Below are positions 17,055-28,864 of a stretch of 64,000 bases of DNA, in pieces (position 1 is the stretch's first letter; each line of letters opens with the position of its first letter). The translations under genes and the position numbers were made by a program. This DNA is from Mycolicibacterium arenosum. GTDB lineage: Bacteria > Actinomycetota > Actinomycetes > Mycobacteriales > Mycobacteriaceae. Under the pieces are notes generated by a model, which had not been told where the DNA came from, did no database searches, and was given only the letters and a program-made list of their open reading frames with translations. The stretch is from contig NZ_JANDBD010000012.1 of NCBI RefSeq assembly GCF_024320865.1, positions 124,001-188,000 on the forward strand. The letters run 5' to 3'.

Positions 17055-17416
17055 GCGCCGATGGACTCAAGGTCTTCCGTGAGCTGGTGCCGGGCGTGAT
17101 TCCCGACGACGACGCCGAGGTGGACTTCAGCGACGGCTTCGCACCGGACCTGATGGACATCGGCATCGAGAGCATCTTCGGCAGGCTGTGGACCCGCGAC
17201 GGCCTCAGCCGCCGCGACCGCAGCCTGGTGACGCTCGGCATCCTCATCGCGCTGCGAGCCGACGACGAGCTCAAGTACCACTTCCGGATCGGCCGCACCA
17301 ACGGCCTCACCGACGACGAACTGGCCGAGGTGATCTACCACGCCAGCGGCTACGCGGGCTTCCCCGCGGCCAACTCGGCTGCCAGGGCGGCCGAGCAGGC
17401 GTTCGCCGGGGAGTGA
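17042..17416 (+). CDS. Carboxymuconolactone decarboxylase family protein
   Basis: A 124-residue, all-helical protein of the CMD family. It has the typical block ending in SRRDRSLVTLGILIAL (about 59-74), followed by ELKYHFRIGRTNGLTDDELAEVIYH (80-104) with the conserved His. The AhpD CxxC pair is absent, so it is not a peroxidase-type member and is closer to gamma-carboxymuconolactone decarboxylase in length. Substrate unknown. It stands alone between a membrane protein and a tRNA gene, without other aromatic-catabolism genes in view. I do not recall a counterpart at this place in M. tuberculosis. Confidence 0.85.
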   Translation: MTNLRADGLKVFRELVPGVIPDDDAEVDFSDGFAPDLMDIGIESIFGRLWTRDGLSRRDRSLVTLGILIALRADDELKYHFRIGRTNGLTDDELAEVIYHASGYAGFPAANSAARAAEQAFAGE

Positions 17417-17418
17417 CA

Positions 17419-17494
17419 TGGAGCCGCCTAGGAGAATCGAACTCCTGACCTATTCATTACGAGTGAATCGCTCTACCGACTGAGCTAAGGCGGC
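17419..17494 (-). tRNA. tRNA-Thr(CGT)
   Basis: On the minus strand the sequence folds as a complete cloverleaf: acceptor GCCGCCT pairing with AGGCGGC, D arm with AGCTCAGTCGGTAGAGC, anticodon stem ATTCA/TGAAT with loop CTCGTAA (anticodon CGT), T arm AGGAGTTCGATTCTCCT, discriminator T and an encoded CCA (17421-17419). Length 76. Confidence 0.97.
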
Positions 17495-17519
17495 GGTGCC
17501 TTTCAACAAGGCGCAGCAG

Positions 17520-17525
17520 AGTCTA
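17520..17525 (-). promoter_or_regulatory. Candidate -10 box of tRNA-Thr
   Basis: TAGACT on the minus strand, 25 bp before the mature 5' end, would start transcription about 19 nt upstream of the tRNA. Confidence 0.45.
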
Positions 17526-17554
17526 CGACAGCGCACCGCGCGCGCCCAAACCAG

Positions 17555-18766
17555 TTAGTTCTGTTGCAGCGCCCCGCCGATGGTCGCGACCATCGCGTCG
17601 ACCGCGAACTTCGGCTTGACGTTCACCGCGAGCGCCTCGCGGCACTCGAGCACCGCCTCGATGCACCGGAGCAGATCGTCGGGCGCCGCCAGCGTGGCCA
17701 GGGTCGCGATCTTCTCGGCCATGTCCGGGTGGTTGGCCTGCAGACCGGGGGCTCCCGACGACACCAGCAGCGCGTCGCGGAAGTACGTCGCCAGATCCAT
17801 CAGCGCCCGGTCCAGCGCGTCGCGCGACGCCCGCGTCCTACGTGACTTCTGGCGTTTCTCAAGGTCTTTCAGGGCACCCGCCGACCCGCGCAGCACGCCC
17901 GCGGTGCCCTTGCCGCTGCCGCCCGCACCCAGCGCGGTGCGCAGTTCCTCGGTTTCGGCCTCGTTGCGGTCCTCGGTCAGCGCGTTCGCCTCGTCCTCGG
18001 CGGTCTTGACCAGCTCCTCCGCAGCGCCGTACGCCCGTGCGGGGCGCGTGGCCTCGTACGCCAGGCTCAGCGCCTGCTTGCGACGTTGCCGGGCCTCGCC
18101 GTCGGTGGCCAGCCTGCGCGCCCTGCCGACGTGTCCGCCGCTGACGGACGCCGCCCAGAGAGCATCGGACTCGGGCAGTCCGTCGGTGTCCATCAGCACC
18201 TGCGCGATGGCGTTGAGGTGCGGAGTGACCAACGCCACGTGGCGACACCGCGAGCGCAGGGTGATCGAGATGTCCTCCGGGTCCACCGACGGCGCGCACA
18301 GCAGGAACACCGTCGACGGCGGCGGCTCCTCGACCACCTTGAGCAGCGCGTTGGCCGCGCCCTCGGTCAGTCGGTCGGCGTCCTCGACCACCACGACCTG
18401 CCAGCGGCCGGTACCGGGGCGCCGGGACGCGATCTGCACGATGTAGCGCATCTCGCTCACGCCGATGGACAGCCCCTCGGGGATGATCCTGCGCACATCA
18501 CCGTGGGTGCCGGCCATCGTCGTCAGGCACGCCCGGCACTCCCCGCAGCCCGGCACGCCGTCCGACGTGCACTGCAGCGCGGCCGCGAAGCACAGCGCCG
18601 CCACCGACCGACCCGACCCCGGCGGCCCCGTGATCAGCCACGCGTGGGTCATCGAGCCCGTCGTCATCGTGTTGTGCGCGGCGTCGCCACGCGCGGCCGT
18701 CGCCGCGGCCACCAGCTCCGCTTCGACGGCCTCCTGACCCACCAACCGCGAGAAGACACCGCTCAT
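17555..18766 (-). CDS. holB: DNA polymerase III subunit delta prime (Rv3644c ortholog)
   Basis: The clamp-loader subunit works with the tau/gamma and delta subunits to load the sliding clamp. The 403-residue protein has an AAA+ fold: P-loop-like TGPPGSGRS (46-54), a zinc module with Cys at 66, 74, 77 and 80, VVVEDADRL as the Walker B region, and the sensor segment LRSRCRHV. The P-loop Lys is replaced by Arg, in line with a delta prime subunit that need not hydrolyse ATP. The ATG at 18766 starts just before FSRLVGQE, the usual N-terminus, and has TAGGCT 8 bp upstream; longer frames are not needed. Confidence 0.92.
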   Translation of the reverse strand: MSGVFSRLVGQEAVEAELVAAATAARGDAAHNTMTTGSMTHAWLITGPPGSGRSVAALCFAAALQCTSDGVPGCGECRACLTTMAGTHGDVRRIIPEGLSIGVSEMRYIVQIASRRPGTGRWQVVVVEDADRLTEGAANALLKVVEEPPPSTVFLLCAPSVDPEDISITLRSRCRHVALVTPHLNAIAQVLMDTDGLPESDALWAASVSGGHVGRARRLATDGEARQRRKQALSLAYEATRPARAYGAAEELVKTAEDEANALTEDRNEAETEELRTALGAGGSGKGTAGVLRGSAGALKDLEKRQKSRRTRASRDALDRALMDLATYFRDALLVSSGAPGLQANHPDMAEKIATLATLAAPDDLLRCIEAVLECREALAVNVKPKFAVDAMVATIGGALQQN

Positions 18767-18774
18767 CGGCGCCA

Positions 18775-18780
18775 AGCCTA
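18775..18780 (-). promoter_or_regulatory. Candidate -10 box of holB
   Basis: TAGGCT, 8 bp from the ATG at 18766. Confidence 0.4.
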
Positions 18781-18849
18781 GTGTCATGGTCAGACGGGAG
18801 AACGGACACAACCTGCCCACGGCGGCCGCAAATGGTCGCCATCGCCCGA

Positions 18850-18855
18850 TACGGT
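18850..18855 (+). promoter_or_regulatory. Candidate -10 box of the adenylate cyclase gene
   Basis: TACGGT lies 6 bp before the GTG at 18862. This supports that codon over the upstream in-frame GTG (18781) and ATG (18832). Confidence 0.5.
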
Positions 18856-18861
18856 GATGAC

Positions 18862-20457
18862 GTGACCACGGCCGGGCTACCGATTGGACGAATCACCGCA
18901 TTCGTCAAGTGGGTCGCGCGCACCCCCTGGCCGGTGTTCACCCTGGGCATGCTTCAGGCCGACATCATCGGCGCCCTCCTGGTGCTGGGCTTTCTCCGGT
19001 TCGGCCTGCCCCCCGAGGACCGCGTGCAACTGCAGGACCTGCCCGCGTTCAACCTGGCGATCTTCCTCGGCTATCTGTTCATCTCCTTCACCGTCGCGGC
19101 CTGGTTGACCCTGCGCATGCTCATCCCGGTGATCCGCTGGCAGCGCCGCGACACCCTGCTGGGTACCTCCGACCCCGGTGTCACCGAACTGGCGCGTGTA
19201 CGGGCGCTGCGGATGCCCTACTACCGCTCGGTGATCAACGTCTCGAACTGGTGCCTGGGCTCGATCGTGTTCATCGTGGCCAGTTGGCCCGTCGCGAGCC
19301 GCTCGGCGCCCGTCGTCGCGGTCGCCACCGCGCTGGGCGCCACCGCCACGGCGATCATCGGCTACCTGCAGTCCGAGCGGGTGCTGCGGCCCGTCGCCGT
19401 CGCGGCTCTGCGCGGCGGCGTTCCGGAGAGCTTCCGCGCCCCGGGCGTCATCCAGCGTCAGGTGCTCACCTGGGTGCTGTCCACGGGCGTGCCGATCCTC
19501 GCGATCGTGCTCGCTCTGGTTGCTAGCAAATTCGAGATCCTCACCGCACCGGCCGAACGGCTCAACACGCCGATCCTGCTGCTGGCCATCGCAGCGCTGG
19601 TGATCGGCCTCGCCGGCACGGTCCTGGTGGCCATGTCGATCGCCGACCCGCTGCGTCAACTGCGATGGGCGCTGGGCGAAGTGCAGCGCGGCAACTACAA
19701 CGCTCACATGCAGATCTACGACGCCAGCGAGCTCGGGTTGCTGCAGGCCGGCTTCAACGACATGGTCCGCGATCTGGCCGAGCGGCAACGGCTGCGTGAC
19801 CTGTTCGGCCGCTACGTCGGCGAGGACGTGGCGCGTCGCGCCCTTGAGCGAGGCACCGAGCTCGGCGGCCAGGAACGCGACGTCGCCGTGCTCTTCGTCG
19901 ACCTCGTCGGCTCGACCCAGCTCGCGGCCACCCGGCCCGCCGCCGAAGTCGTCGGCCTGCTCAACGAGTTCTTCCGCGTCGTCGTCGACACCGTCAACCG
20001 GCACGGCGGCTTCGTCAACAAGTTCCAGGGCGACGCGGCACTGGCGATCTTCGGCGCACCCATCGAGCACCCCGACGCCTGCGGTGCCGCCCTCGCCGCG
20101 TCCCGCGAGTTGCACGACGAGCTCATGGGGGTGCTGGGACAGAACGACTTCGGCATCGGCGTCTCCGCGGGCCGGGCCATCGCCGGTCACATCGGCGCGC
20201 AGGCCCGCTTCGAGTACACCGTGATCGGCGACCCGGTGAACGAGGCCGCCCGCCTCACCGAGTTGGCCAAGCTCGAGCAGGGCCACGTGCTCGCATCGGC
20301 GATCGCGGTCAGCGGCGCCGTCGACGCCGAAGCGCTCGCGTGGGACGTCGGCGAGATCGTCGAACTGCGCGGCCGCATCGCCCCGACGCAGTTGGCCCGG
20401 CCGCTGCATCTGGCCACCCAGGAACAGATCGCCAGCGAGAGCGAGGCGAAGGCCTGA
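18862..20457 (+). CDS. Membrane class III adenylate cyclase with HAMP domain (Rv3645 ortholog)
   Basis: This 531-residue enzyme makes cAMP. It has six hydrophobic segments in the first 260 residues, a HAMP linker (about 265-320, ending at DMVRDLAERQRL) and a C-terminal cyclase homology domain (about 350-490). Metal-binding aspartates are visible in VLFVDLVGST and NKFQGDAALAIFGAP; FEYTVIGDPVNEAARL is the transition-state Asn/Arg region. The M. tuberculosis ortholog is reported as a main cAMP source linked to fatty-acid response and drug tolerance. The product cAMP would act through Crp, encoded at 43891. Start: GTG at 18862, with 18832 and 18781 as alternatives. Confidence 0.9.
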   Translation: MTTAGLPIGRITAFVKWVARTPWPVFTLGMLQADIIGALLVLGFLRFGLPPEDRVQLQDLPAFNLAIFLGYLFISFTVAAWLTLRMLIPVIRWQRRDTLLGTSDPGVTELARVRALRMPYYRSVINVSNWCLGSIVFIVASWPVASRSAPVVAVATALGATATAIIGYLQSERVLRPVAVAALRGGVPESFRAPGVIQRQVLTWVLSTGVPILAIVLALVASKFEILTAPAERLNTPILLLAIAALVIGLAGTVLVAMSIADPLRQLRWALGEVQRGNYNAHMQIYDASELGLLQAGFNDMVRDLAERQRLRDLFGRYVGEDVARRALERGTELGGQERDVAVLFVDLVGSTQLAATRPAAEVVGLLNEFFRVVVDTVNRHGGFVNKFQGDAALAIFGAPIEHPDACGAALAASRELHDELMGVLGQNDFGIGVSAGRAIAGHIGAQARFEYTVIGDPVNEAARLTELAKLEQGHVLASAIAVSGAVDAEALAWDVGEIVELRGRIAPTQLARPLHLATQEQIASESEAKA

Positions 20458-20464
20458 GTCCCCG

Positions 20465-21108
20465 ATGAGTTCCTCGGCGCCGGCCGGTCCACCCACCATG
20501 GGACTCATCCACATCGAAATGTTCGCCACCCTCGACCTCGTCGCGCAGGCGCCCGGCGGCCCCGAGGAGGATCCGGTCGGCTTCGACTTCGGCGGCTGGC
20601 AGGCACCGCTCATCGACGAGGTGTCCGGGCAGCAGGTCGACGCCGCTTACGCGGGCACCGACGCGCTGCTGCTGGGCCGCCGCACCTACGACATCTTCGC
20701 CGCCCACTGGCCGCACCAGGACGACGACTTCGCCGCGCTGTTCAACCGCATCCCCAAGTACGTCGCGTCACGCGGCACTCCCGACCTGTCGTGGGAGGGA
20801 TCCACGCAACTCGACCCGGATCTGGTGACCGCGGTGCGCGAGATCCGCGAGAAGCACCAGCACGTCACCGTCGTCGGCAGCCTCAACCTCGTCCAAACCC
20901 TGTTACGCGAGAAGCTGTTCGACCGTCTCGACCTCTGGGTGCACCCGATCGTGCTGGGCTCGGGCAAGAAGGTGTTCGACGGCGGCGCAGTACCCACGAA
21001 CATCGCACTGCTCGAGCCGCCGGTCGCGAGTCCGAACGGAATCGTGTTCCTGCGCTACGGAATCGCCGAAGGCACGCCCGAAACGGGTGACATGACCGAT
21101 CTCGACGG

Positions 21109-21112
<4 letters not shown>
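20465..21112 (+). CDS. Dihydrofolate reductase-like (RibD C-terminal) family protein
   Basis: A 215-residue protein of the RibD C-terminal/YyaP group, which shares the DHFR fold. Visible marks are the N-terminal strand with MFATLDLVAQAPGG, the LLLGRRTYDIF motif (about residue 73) and VTVVGSLNLVQTLL followed by DLWVHPIVLGSGKKVF, which form the NADPH-binding and dimer regions. The substrate is unknown for this branch. It follows the adenylate cyclase by 7 bp on the same strand. The ATG at 20465 is kept, but the ATG at 20498 (MGLIHIEMF) better matches the family's N-terminus. Its TAA overlaps the convergent topA stop through CTAA. Confidence 0.82.
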
Positions 21113-23931
<2,819 letters not shown>

Positions 23932-24078
23932 CTTGTGTCTACGCTCCAATTCCGTGCCGCCCATCGGACCCCCCGATGAACGGCAATTCGGCCATGAGCA
24001 CCCATGGCAAGGGACAATTTCGCACTCCGCGGCAGCGTACGCAAACCGGTCCCCCGCGCAACAGGCCCCTGCTAGACG

Positions 24079-24669
24079 TCAAATCCTCGGCCACGCCAAG
24101 AACGCCTCGGTATGCCCCGGAGGTTCCCCCACGTTCTCTACCAGGCGCGATAGCCTGCGACGGCCGCTGATCCGCAGCGCCGGATGCGCTCCTCTGGTGC
24201 CGATCAGGGTCGGCGCGATTCCCACCCGCATCATCGCCGACGCGAGTGGGGAGTGCGTGTCGGGGGCGTGCGGATCGAGCCCGAGCAGGTAACGGTCGGC
24301 CTCAGGGGTGCCCGAGGCCAACGTCCACGCCCGTAATTCGCGCGGTCCAGGCAACCACTGCGGGGGCACCGTCTTGATGGCGCCTCGTGTCCACTGGGCG
24401 GCGATGGTGGTCAGCCTGGGGTCCACTGCGGTCCGCACCAGCGGCGTGTTCTCCTCGGTGCGGGTGAGTTCCGGCAGCAGTCCGGCGTCCGCGATCATCT
24501 CGGCGAGAGCCTCGGCTCGCCACAGCGCGTCGACCACCACGGACAGCCTGGCGGCCTGGTCGGCGCCGGAACCGACCAGCACCACCTGCCCCGACGCAGC
24601 CAGAATCCCGGTCAAGTCGGACACCGCGGGCGGCACCGACTCAGCCGAGAAGAAGGACAGCTGGCTCAC
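24079..24669 (-). CDS. Conserved hypothetical protein (Rv3647c type)
   Basis: A 196-residue soluble protein with the segment VVLVGSGADQAARLSVVVDALWRAEALAEMI near the N-terminus. No catalytic motif, signal peptide or membrane helix is visible. The pattern ends in a short Arg-rich stretch (ISGRRRLSRLV) and a hydrophobic tail. The family sits between topA and cspA in mycobacteria and has no assigned function that I know of. It begins with GTG at 24669, preceded by TAGGGT at 7 bp. Confidence 0.8.
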   Translation of the reverse strand: MSQLSFFSAESVPPAVSDLTGILAASGQVVLVGSGADQAARLSVVVDALWRAEALAEMIADAGLLPELTRTEENTPLVRTAVDPRLTTIAAQWTRGAIKTVPPQWLPGPRELRAWTLASGTPEADRYLLGLDPHAPDTHSPLASAMMRVGIAPTLIGTRGAHPALRISGRRRLSRLVENVGEPPGHTEAFLAWPRI

Positions 24670-24676
24670 GAAACCG

Positions 24677-24682
24677 ACCCTA
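24677..24682 (-). promoter_or_regulatory. Candidate -10 box of the Rv3647c-like gene
   Basis: TAGGGT, 7 bp before the GTG at 24669; leaderless spacing. Confidence 0.45.
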
Positions 24683-24739
24683 GGCCAGCAGCGGGCTCGA
24701 ACAGCGTCGGCGTGCCGACCGCCATGGAACTCCGAGTAG

Positions 24740-24943
24740 TCAGACGGCGCGGACGTTCACGGCCTGCGGGCCCTTTGCGCCCTGCTCGACCTCGAACTCC
24801 ACCTTCTGGTTCTCCTCCAGCGTCTTGAACCCGCTGGTCTGGATCTGCTTGTAGTGCACGAAGACGTCACCACCGCCGCCATCCTGCTCGATGAAGCCGT
24901 AGCCCTTCTCCGCGTTGAACCACTTGACGGTGCCCTGTGCCAT
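24740..24943 (-). CDS. cspA: Cold-shock protein CspA
   Basis: A 67-residue single cold-shock domain that binds single-stranded RNA and DNA. RNP1 (KGYGFIEQ) and RNP2 (VFVHY) are intact, preceded by GTVKWFNAEKG. It lacks extra domains. The ATG at 24943 has an AAGGAA Shine-Dalgarno-like site. The 122-bp gap to the divergent helicase gene leaves room for a 5' UTR of the kind often used for cold-shock genes, but no specific structure could be assigned. Confidence 0.96.
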   Translation of the reverse strand: MAQGTVKWFNAEKGYGFIEQDGGGGDVFVHYKQIQTSGFKTLEENQKVEFEVEQGAKGPQAVNVRAV

Positions 24944-25065
24944 CTTCGTTTCCTTACTACCTGCAGCGTGTGCGGCCCAGTCAAGCACGTCGCAGGTCGC
25001 AGCGGCGGCGATGCAACCGGGTCGTGGTTAACAATTCATCGAAACCGGTCTCAGGAGGTGTTTCG

Positions 25066-27402
25066 GTGTCGAGTCAGGGGCCGGACTTCGGCCGCGAACT
25101 GCTCGCGGTCGCCGTCGACGGCGCTGACGACGACGAGGCGCCGCTGCGCCACGTCGCCGACCTCGCTCCGCGGCGGGCTCGTTCGCAGTCGTGGCCGCAG
25201 TGGGCCGATGCCGACGTGGTCCGCGCCTTCGCCGAGCGCGGCGTCACCGAACCGTGGTCGCATCAGGTCGCCGCGGCGGACCTCGCGCACTCCGGCCGGC
25301 ACGTGGTGTTGAGCACCGGCACCGCGTCGGGTAAGTCGCTGGCCTACCAGTTGCCGATCCTGACGGCGATGGCCGCCAATCCGCGTTCGCGGGCGCTGTA
25401 CCTGTCGCCGACGAAGGCGCTCGGCCACGACCAGTTGCGCGCGGCCCGGTCCCTGACCGAGGCGGTCCCTCGGCTCGCCGACGTGGCGCCCAGCCCGTAC
25501 GACGGCGACAGCAGCACCGAGGCACGCCGGTTCACCAGGGAGCGGTCGCGGTGGATCTTCTCGAACCCCGACATGATCCACCTGTCGATGCTGCGCAACC
25601 ACGCCCGGTGGGCGGTGTTCCTGCGCAATCTCGACTACATCGTCGTCGACGAATGCCATTACTACCGTGGCATTTTCGGGTCCAACGTGGCACTGGTGCT
25701 GCGCAGGCTGCTGAGGCTGTGCGCGCGCTACGCGTCGAGTGAGTCGTCCGGCCCCACCGTCGTCTTCGCCAGTGCCACCGCGTCGTCACCCGCCGCGACG
25801 GCATCCGAACTGCTCGGAGAGACCGTCGTCGAGGTCACCGAGGACGGGTCCCCGCAGGGCGGCCGAACGGTGGCGCTGTGGGAACCGGCGCTGCGCACCG
25901 ACCTGCTCGGCGAGAACGGCGCCCCGGTCCGACGGTCCGCGGGCGCCGAGGCAGCGCGGGTGATGGCCGATCTCGTGGCGGAGGGGGCGCGAACGCTGAC
26001 GTTCGTGAGGTCCCGGCGCGGCGCGGAGCTGACGGCGCTGGGGGCTCGCGCGCGGCTCGAGGACACCGCACCCGACCTGGTCGAGCTGGTCGCGTCCTAC
26101 CGCGCCGGGTACCTGGCCGAGGACCGGCGCGACCTGGAGGCGGCGCTGGCCGACGGGCGGCTGCGTGGACTGTCCACCACCAACGCGCTGGAACTCGGCG
26201 TCGACATCGCGGGCCTCGACGCGGTCGTGCTGGCGGGCTTCCCCGGCACGGTGGCGTCGTTCTGGCAGCAGGCGGGCCGGGCCGGTCGGCGCGGGCAGAG
26301 TGCCCTGATCGTCATGATCGCGCGCGACGACCCGCTCGACACCTATCTGGTGAACCATCCCGCGGCGTTGCTGGGCAAGCCGCTGGAGCGCGTCGTGATC
26401 GATCCGACGAACCCGCACGTGCTCGGACCCCAACTGCTCTGCGCGGCCGCCGAACTGCCGCTGACCGACGCCGAGGTGCGCGGCTGGAACGCCGAGGCGG
26501 TGGCCGAGTCGCTCGTCGACGACGGGCTGCTGCGCCGCAGGCCGTCCGGCTACTTCCCGACGCCGGGCGTCGACCCGCACCACACCGTCGACATCCGGGG
26601 TTCGATCGGCGGGCAGGTCGCGATCATCGAGGCCGAGACGGGTCGCATGGTCGGCAACGCCGGGGCCGGGCAGGCGCCGGCCTCGGTGCATCCCGGTGCG
26701 GTCTACCTGCATCGCGGGGAGACCTACGTCGTGGACTCGCTGGACTTCGAGGCGGGCATCGCGTTCGTGCACCTCGAGGATCCCGGTTACGGGACGGCCG
26801 CCCGCGAGATCACCGACATCACGACGACGGGCACCGGGGAGCGCCGCACCACCGGCAGCGTCACCACGGGGGTGGTGCCGGTGTCGGTGAGCCACACGGT
26901 GATCGGGTACCTGCGCCGGCGTCTGAACGGCGAGGTGATCGACTTCGTCGAGCTCGACATGCCCACCCAGACACTGCAAACCGTGGCGGTGATGTGCACC
27001 ATCACACCGGAAGCGCTGTACGCCAATGGAATCGAGCCGTTGCGTGTGCCCGGCGCACTGCACGCGGCCGAGCACGCCGCGATCGGGCTGCTCCCGCTCG
27101 TCGCGAGCTGCGACCGCGGGGACATCGGCGGGGTGTCAACGGCCGTCGGCCCCGACGGATTGCCGACGATCTTCGTCTACGACGGCCATCCCGGCGGAGC
27201 GGGCTTCGCCGACCGGGGCTTTCGCCAGTTCGCCGTGTGGTGGGGCGCGACGGCCGATGCCATCGAAGCGTGCGAGTGTCAGCACGGCTGCCCGTCGTGT
27301 GTGCAATCCCCGAAATGCGGCAACGGCAACGACCCGCTGGACAAGGCCGGTGCGGTGGCGGTGTTGCGGCTCGTTCTCAGCGAACTCGCGAGGTACGGGT
27401 GA
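25066..27402 (+). CDS. MrfA/YprA-like DEAD/DEAH helicase with DUF1998 domain (Rv3649 type)
   Basis: A 778-residue superfamily 2 helicase. Motifs: I TGTASGKS, II DECH (VVDECHYYRG), III SATASS, VI QQAGRAGRRG. The C-terminal DUF1998 region holds a four-Cys cluster (CECQHGCPSCVQSPKCG) that probably binds zinc. This architecture matches Bacillus MrfA, a 3'-5' helicase in a repair route for mitomycin C damage; a DNA-repair role is inferred from that family. The GTG at 25066 is chosen because AGGAGG lies 7 bp upstream; the open frame continues to 24937 but overlaps the cspA start. Confidence 0.92.
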   Translation: MSSQGPDFGRELLAVAVDGADDDEAPLRHVADLAPRRARSQSWPQWADADVVRAFAERGVTEPWSHQVAAADLAHSGRHVVLSTGTASGKSLAYQLPILTAMAANPRSRALYLSPTKALGHDQLRAARSLTEAVPRLADVAPSPYDGDSSTEARRFTRERSRWIFSNPDMIHLSMLRNHARWAVFLRNLDYIVVDECHYYRGIFGSNVALVLRRLLRLCARYASSESSGPTVVFASATASSPAATASELLGETVVEVTEDGSPQGGRTVALWEPALRTDLLGENGAPVRRSAGAEAARVMADLVAEGARTLTFVRSRRGAELTALGARARLEDTAPDLVELVASYRAGYLAEDRRDLEAALADGRLRGLSTTNALELGVDIAGLDAVVLAGFPGTVASFWQQAGRAGRRGQSALIVMIARDDPLDTYLVNHPAALLGKPLERVVIDPTNPHVLGPQLLCAAAELPLTDAEVRGWNAEAVAESLVDDGLLRRRPSGYFPTPGVDPHHTVDIRGSIGGQVAIIEAETGRMVGNAGAGQAPASVHPGAVYLHRGETYVVDSLDFEAGIAFVHLEDPGYGTAAREITDITTTGTGERRTTGSVTTGVVPVSVSHTVIGYLRRRLNGEVIDFVELDMPTQTLQTVAVMCTITPEALYANGIEPLRVPGALHAAEHAAIGLLPLVASCDRGDIGGVSTAVGPDGLPTIFVYDGHPGGAGFADRGFRQFAVWWGATADAIEACECQHGCPSCVQSPKCGNGNDPLDKAGAVAVLRLVLSELARYG

Positions 27403-27438
27403 GGCTGTTGGTTTGCTGGGAGGCCATGGCCGGCCGGG

Positions 27439-27444
27439 TAGGAT
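27439..27444 (+). promoter_or_regulatory. Candidate -10 box of the Rv3651-like gene
   Basis: TAGGAT, 7 bp before the ATG at 27452. Confidence 0.45.
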
Positions 27445-27451
27445 GCCCCGC

Positions 27452-28531
27452 ATGACCCACGACTGGCTGCTCGTGGAGACGCTCGGCACAGAGCCCGCAG
27501 TGGTCGCGCACGGCCACTCCACCAAGAACCTCGTTCCCATCAGCGCGTTCCTGCGGCGCAACCCGAATCTGATGGCGATCCAGACGGCCATCGGAGAGAC
27601 GGTTCGCGGTGGGCAACCGCTGAGCAGCATCACCCCGAAGCACGACCGGGTGATCCGCACCGAGGTGGTGCGGATGACCGACAACCGCATTCACGGCGTG
27701 CACGTCTGGGTCGGCCCACCCGACCTGGATCCGCCCGAGCGTCCGATTCCCGGACCGCTGAAGTGGGACCTGACGAACGGCATCGCGACCGACACCCCGG
27801 AGTCGCTCCGCAACAGCGGCGGCGACCCGTCGGCCCAGGGCACCGTCGGCCGGGCGTTCGCCGAGGACCTTCCGACGCGCAGCATCAATCCCATTGAGGA
27901 ACAGGTGTTGTCGGAGGCGATCAAACCGGCGCCGGGACGTTCGTTCTGCAGCAGTTGGGACGTCGTCGACTACCGCGGCGAGTCGATCGCCGTGGGCTTC
28001 GTGGTCCGGGTGCTCGAGGAGGTCGACGAGAGCGTCGGCCGCGAGCTGCTGATCTGCCGGGGCATGAACTGGCCGAGCGAACACGACGAATTCACCATGA
28101 ACGCAGCGGATCTCGGCCAGCCCGCGCTCGGCGAGCCGACGCCGGGGGTGTACCGGGCGGTGGTCGACCTCAGTACCTGGCGGCTGCTGAAGTGGCTCGA
28201 CGAGCCCTGCCCGTTCTACGACTGGCATCCCCAGGAGGGGGGCGAGTCGTTCACCCATCCCGGTGACGGTCCCGCGATCGAACGGATGGCGCGCGACTTC
28301 GAGAACGGCGTGCCGGCGTCGCAGGTGCTGCGACTGCGCGCCGTCGGCGGCGGCTGGACGCCTGTCAACGTCACCGCGCAGGTCGTGGAACTCGAACGCG
28401 GCGCCCACGCCGGCCTGCTGTCGATGCGGCTGCCGACCGACGAGGAGTTGGCGGCGGTGCCCGAGGAGGTCGCGGCGAAGCTCAGTCTCAGCGGGAAGCT
28501 GCGGGCGCGAAAGGCGAAGAGCAGGGCCTAG
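27452..28531 (+). CDS. Conserved mycobacterial protein (Rv3651 type)
   Basis: A 359-residue soluble protein. No catalytic motif stands out. It reads as an N-terminal alpha/beta unit (1-100), a proline-rich linker, a middle domain with the Cys/Trp-containing FCSSWDVVDYRGESIAVGF, and a C-terminal domain that ends in a basic tail. I recall a crystal structure of the M. tuberculosis ortholog showing PAS-like folds, which would suit a sensor or scaffold role, but the ligand is unknown. The ATG at 27452 is supported by TAGGAT at 7 bp. Its TAG shares CTAG with the stop of the convergent Tad-cluster gene at 28528. Confidence 0.82.
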   Translation: MTHDWLLVETLGTEPAVVAHGHSTKNLVPISAFLRRNPNLMAIQTAIGETVRGGQPLSSITPKHDRVIRTEVVRMTDNRIHGVHVWVGPPDLDPPERPIPGPLKWDLTNGIATDTPESLRNSGGDPSAQGTVGRAFAEDLPTRSINPIEEQVLSEAIKPAPGRSFCSSWDVVDYRGESIAVGFVVRVLEEVDESVGRELLICRGMNWPSEHDEFTMNAADLGQPALGEPTPGVYRAVVDLSTWRLLKWLDEPCPFYDWHPQEGGESFTHPGDGPAIERMARDFENGVPASQVLRLRAVGGGWTPVNVTAQVVELERGAHAGLLSMRLPTDEELAAVPEEVAAKLSLSGKLRARKAKSRA

Positions 28532-28839
28532 CCGGATGCCGGCCCCGCCCGTGCGACCGCGCGTGCGACGCCGATCCCGAAGCGCCCCAGCTGGACTCGC
28601 TCCTCGACGCGGACGACGACGTCGAGCTGCTCAATGCGACACTCCGTCACCCGGACGCGCATCGCGCCCGCCACCGACGACGCCCACCCGCACGCCGCCC
28701 GCTGCCCCGTCGCCACCCTCCCCGCCGCCGCCAGCGCCGCCAGGTCCGCGGCGCCCTGCGCCCGATGTCGGGCCGCCACCGCGACCCCGACCCCGACGAC
28801 GCCCAGCGTGATCGCCAACAGCGCCGCGATCACCGCCAC
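28528..28839 (-). CDS. TadE/TadG-like small protein (Rv3654c type), start uncertain
   Basis: A short pseudopilin-like protein: hydrophobic helix followed by ARHRAQGAADLAALAAAGR, the typical TadE/G turn, then a Cys-containing soluble part. It is the last gene of the Flp/Tad cluster. The start is a problem. The frame reads DERGSATVIAVAV, where DERGSAT is the usual N-terminus before the helix, yet no ATG/GTG/TTG precedes it within reach. The upstream gene's stop overlaps an ATG (ATGA, 28868), but that is in another frame and stops after 12 codons. The GTG at 28839 is given as the nearest usable start (103 aa). A frameshift or an unusual start upstream is possible. Confidence 0.65.
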   Translation of the reverse strand: MAVIAALLAITLGVVGVGVAVAARHRAQGAADLAALAAAGRVATGQRAACGWASSVAGAMRVRVTECRIEQLDVVVRVEERVQLGRFGIGVARAVARAGPASG

Positions 28840-28864
28840 CGCGATGACGGTTGCCGACCCGCGT